In this document: one piece after another, positions 8,952 through 10,648 of the stretch
How the letters are laid out: each line of letters starts with the position of its first letter
How positions within the stretch are numbered: position 1 is the first letter of the stretch
Source: Actinomycetota bacterium
GTDB lineage: Bacteria > Actinomycetota > Thermoleophilia > Gaiellales > Gaiellaceae
Length of the DNA stretch: 10,648 nt
Assembly: GCA_005883235.1 (NCBI GenBank)
Contig: VAYE01000169.1
Coordinates: 1-10,648, forward strand
Direction: 5' to 3'
Notes under the pieces: generated by a model
The model's input: only the letters and a program-made list of their open reading frames with translations
Databases searched by the model: none
Told to the model about the DNA's origin: nothing
Made by a program: the position numbers and the translations under genes

Positions 8952-10106
8952 ATGGCTGACCTGACCAAGCTGCGGGCGGCGGTCGTCGGCACCGGCTTCA
9001 TCGGCGTCGTCCACGTCGAGGCGCTGCGCCGGCTCGGGATCGAGGTCGTCGGCGTGGTCGGCTCCTCTCCCGAGCGCGCCCGCATGAAGGCGGCCACGAC
9101 GCCGCTCCCGGCCCCGTTCGACAGCTTCGAGTCGATGCTCGCGGACGAGCGGGTCGACGTCGTCCACCTGACGACCCCCAACCATCTCCACTACGACCAG
9201 GTGACCGCGACCCTCGCCGCCGGCAAGCACGTCGTCTGCGAGAAGCCGCTCGCGCTCGACTCCACCCAGTCCGCCGAGCTCCTCGAGCTCGCCCAGCGGA
9301 CCGAGGTCGTGCACTGCACGAACTTCAACATCCGCTTCTACCCGCAGTGCCGGCACGCGCGTGCGGTCGTCGCGGACGGCCGCCTCGGCGACGTCTGGGA
9401 CGTCCACGGCGGCTACCTCCAGGACTGGCTCCTCCTGCCGACCGACTGGAACTGGCGACTGGAGCCGGACAAGGGCGGCGGGTTGCGCGCGGTCACCGAC
9501 ATCGGCTCGCACTGGGTCGACCTCGTCGAGTTCGTCACGAGGCGCCGAGTCGAGGAGCTCCTCGCCGACCTCGTGACCACGATTCCGGTGCGACGACGCC
9601 CTGTCGGCGAGGTCGAGACGTTCGCGGCCGCAGACGACGTCGAGCGCGTCGACGCGCCGATGTCGACCGAGGATCTCGCGCACGTCCTGCTGCGCTTCGG
9701 CGGCGGCGGTCACGGCTCGGCCGTCGTCTCGCAGGTCAGCGCGGGACGAAAGAATTCGCTCCGGTTCGAGATCGACGGCTCCCTCGGCGCGCTTGCGTGG
9801 GACGCGGAGCGGCCGGAGGAGCTCTGGCTCGGCCATCGCGGCCGGCCGAACGAGACGCTGCTGCGGAATCCGGCGCTGCTCGAGCCGGAGGCCGCGGCGC
9901 GCACGACCCTTCCGGCCGGTCACGCCGAAGGGTTCGCCGACACTTTCAAGGAGCTCTACCGCGCGGTGTACACGGCCGCGGCCGCCGGCGGCATGCCGGA
10001 GGAGCCCGACTTCCCGACCTTCGCCGACGGCCACCGCGCCAACGTCGTCGCCGACGCCGTCTCCCGAAGCGCCCGCGACAAGGGATGGGTGCAGGTGCCG
10101 GCGTGA
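8952..10106 (+). CDS. Gfo/Idh/MocA-family sugar or inositol oxidoreductase
   Basis: A 384-residue NAD(P)-dependent dehydrogenase for a sugar, cyclitol or glycoside. The N-terminal Rossmann domain (about 7-125) has AVVGTGFIG (10-18) with the GxGxxG glycines, TTPNHLH (74-80) and the family hallmark CEKPLAL (96-102; E97-K98-P99). The C-terminal alpha/beta substrate domain contains GGGLRAVTDIGSHWVDLVEF, in which D183 and H187 match the conserved DxGxHxxD catalytic region. Length is normal for the family. The ATG at 8952 is the only sensible start. Its stop overlaps the GTG of the next gene by four bases (GTGA), so it forms an operon with the isomerase-like protein; such pairs are common in inositol and rare-sugar catabolism, where the dehydrogenase makes a keto sugar and the TIM-barrel partner isomerises or epimerises it. 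Substrate not determinable here. Confidence 0.94.
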   Translation: MADLTKLRAAVVGTGFIGVVHVEALRRLGIEVVGVVGSSPERARMKAATTPLPAPFDSFESMLADERVDVVHLTTPNHLHYDQVTATLAAGKHVVCEKPLALDSTQSAELLELAQRTEVVHCTNFNIRFYPQCRHARAVVADGRLGDVWDVHGGYLQDWLLLPTDWNWRLEPDKGGGLRAVTDIGSHWVDLVEFVTRRRVEELLADLVTTIPVRRRPVGEVETFAAADDVERVDAPMSTEDLAHVLLRFGGGGHGSAVVSQVSAGRKNSLRFEIDGSLGALAWDAERPEELWLGHRGRPNETLLRNPALLEPEAAARTTLPAGHAEGFADTFKELYRAVYTAAAAGGMPEEPDFPTFADGHRANVVADAVSRSARDKGWVQVPA

Positions 10107-10648
10107 AGCTCGGCCTGCTCACGGCGGCGTTTCCCGGCCTCTCGCTCGAGGAGATCGCGGAATGGGCGGCGTCGGAGGGATTCGAGACGCTCGAGATCGC
10201 CTGCTGGCCGGCGGCGGGCGGCGAGCGGCGCCGCTACGCGGGCGTGACGCACCTCGACGTCGAGTCCTTCGATCCCGACCAGGTGCACGAGCTGCTCGGG
10301 CGCCACGGCCTCGAGATCTCGTCGCTCGCGTACTACCCGAACAACCTGCACCCGAACGACGCGGAGCGGGAAGCCGTGAACGCGCACCTGCTCAAGGTCG
10401 TCGACGCGGCGCAGCGGCTCGGCGTTCGCACCGTCGGGACGTTCGTCGGCAACGACAAGGACCGTCCCTACCCGGAGAACCTCGAGCGCTTCAAGGAGAT
10501 CTGGCCGCCGCTCGTGGCGCACGCCGCCGAGCGGGGCGTGCGGATCGCGATCGAGAACTGTCCGATGATCTTCAGCTGGGACGAGTGGCCCGGCGGGAAC
10601 AACCTGGCCGCGACCCCCGCTGCCTGGGACGACATGTTCGCGGCGATC
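10103..10648 (+). CDS. Xylose-isomerase-like TIM-barrel protein, sugar phosphate isomerase/epimerase (3' end beyond window)
   Basis: A GTG at 10103, overlapping the dehydrogenase stop by four bases (GTGA), opens a frame with no stop to the window edge; 182 residues are seen, probably about two thirds of the protein. It begins KLGLLTAAFPGLSLEEIAEWAA, where a first barrel strand leads into the helix usual in the AP-endonuclease-2/xylose-isomerase-like family. GFETLEIACW (26-35), ISSLAYYPNNL (72-82), LGVRTVGTFVG (107-117) and RIAIENCPM (147-155) mark successive strands; E151 in the last is the expected first metal ligand. The remaining ligands would lie beyond base 10648. It is likely a metal-dependent isomerase or epimerase of a keto sugar made by the upstream dehydrogenase, but hydroxypyruvate isomerase, inosose dehydratase and glycoside-related lyases share this fold. 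Confidence 0.9.
   Translation, partial: MKLGLLTAAFPGLSLEEIAEWAASEGFETLEIACWPAAGGERRRYAGVTHLDVESFDPDQVHELLGRHGLEISSLAYYPNNLHPNDAEREAVNAHLLKVVDAAQRLGVRTVGTFVGNDKDRPYPENLERFKEIWPPLVAHAAERGVRIAIENCPMIFSWDEWPGGNNLAATPAAWDDMFAAI

Noticed and set aside
8903..9181. Upstream extension of the SDR frame to an ATG at 9181
   Set aside because: It would lie inside the divergent oxidoreductase gene and encode non-homologous sequence before the SDR N-terminus; GTG 8902 fits the family and has a -10 box.
8910..10034. Open frame of 374 codons antisense to the Gfo/Idh gene
   Set aside because: Arg/Val/Glu-rich shadow without motifs; the plus-strand dehydrogenase is clear.

Overview
The window is about 70% GC with strong G/C bias at third codon positions, packed with genes on both strands. 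This, the actinobacterial style of several families, and starts that look leaderless (a TANNNT -10 box six bases before the start codon, no Shine-Dalgarno) suggest a high-GC Actinomycetota, possibly of the Thermoleophilia type. The taxonomic call is inference. There is no tRNA, rRNA, CRISPR array, insertion sequence or gene-free stretch above 300 bases.

Layout. (1) 1-344, minus: 5' part of a secreted protein of unknown function. (2) 429-2482, plus: OmpR-type response regulator and membrane histidine kinase, overlapping by four bases, divergent from the secreted protein. (3) 2445-5640, minus: a small heat-shock protein (hsp20), then a two-ring Clp ATPase. The ATPase has a ClpC-like middle domain and a metal-ribbon-like N-terminus but lacks the ClpP-docking loop, so the pair looks like a stand-alone disaggregase module rather than a protease unit. 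A perfect 10-bp hairpin lies between the two genes. The ATPase and kinase genes overlap tail to tail by 38 bases. (4) 5712-7396, minus: a core-MetE-like methyltransferase, followed by a metallo-beta-lactamase-fold hydrolase. The hydrolase frame has no ATG, GTG or TTG where its conserved N-terminus begins; the best start is a CTG in a CTGA overlap with the metE-like stop. It also seems to lack an internal segment carrying one metal ligand. (5) 7414-8139, plus: deoC, whose start is only 17 bases from the divergent metE-like start. (6) 8174-8902, minus: a short-chain dehydrogenase. (7) 8952-10648, plus: a Gfo/Idh/MocA oxidoreductase overlapping by four bases a xylose-isomerase-like TIM-barrel protein that runs off the window.

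The right-hand third reads as a carbohydrate-catabolism neighbourhood: deoxyribose-phosphate aldolase, an SDR likely to use NAD, a sugar or polyol dehydrogenase and a sugar isomerase/epimerase. The central part is a protein-quality-control pair, and the left part a signalling pair. The most unusual points are the Clp architecture next to Hsp20, the odd start and internal loss of the hydrolase, and the recurring leaderless promoter geometry.
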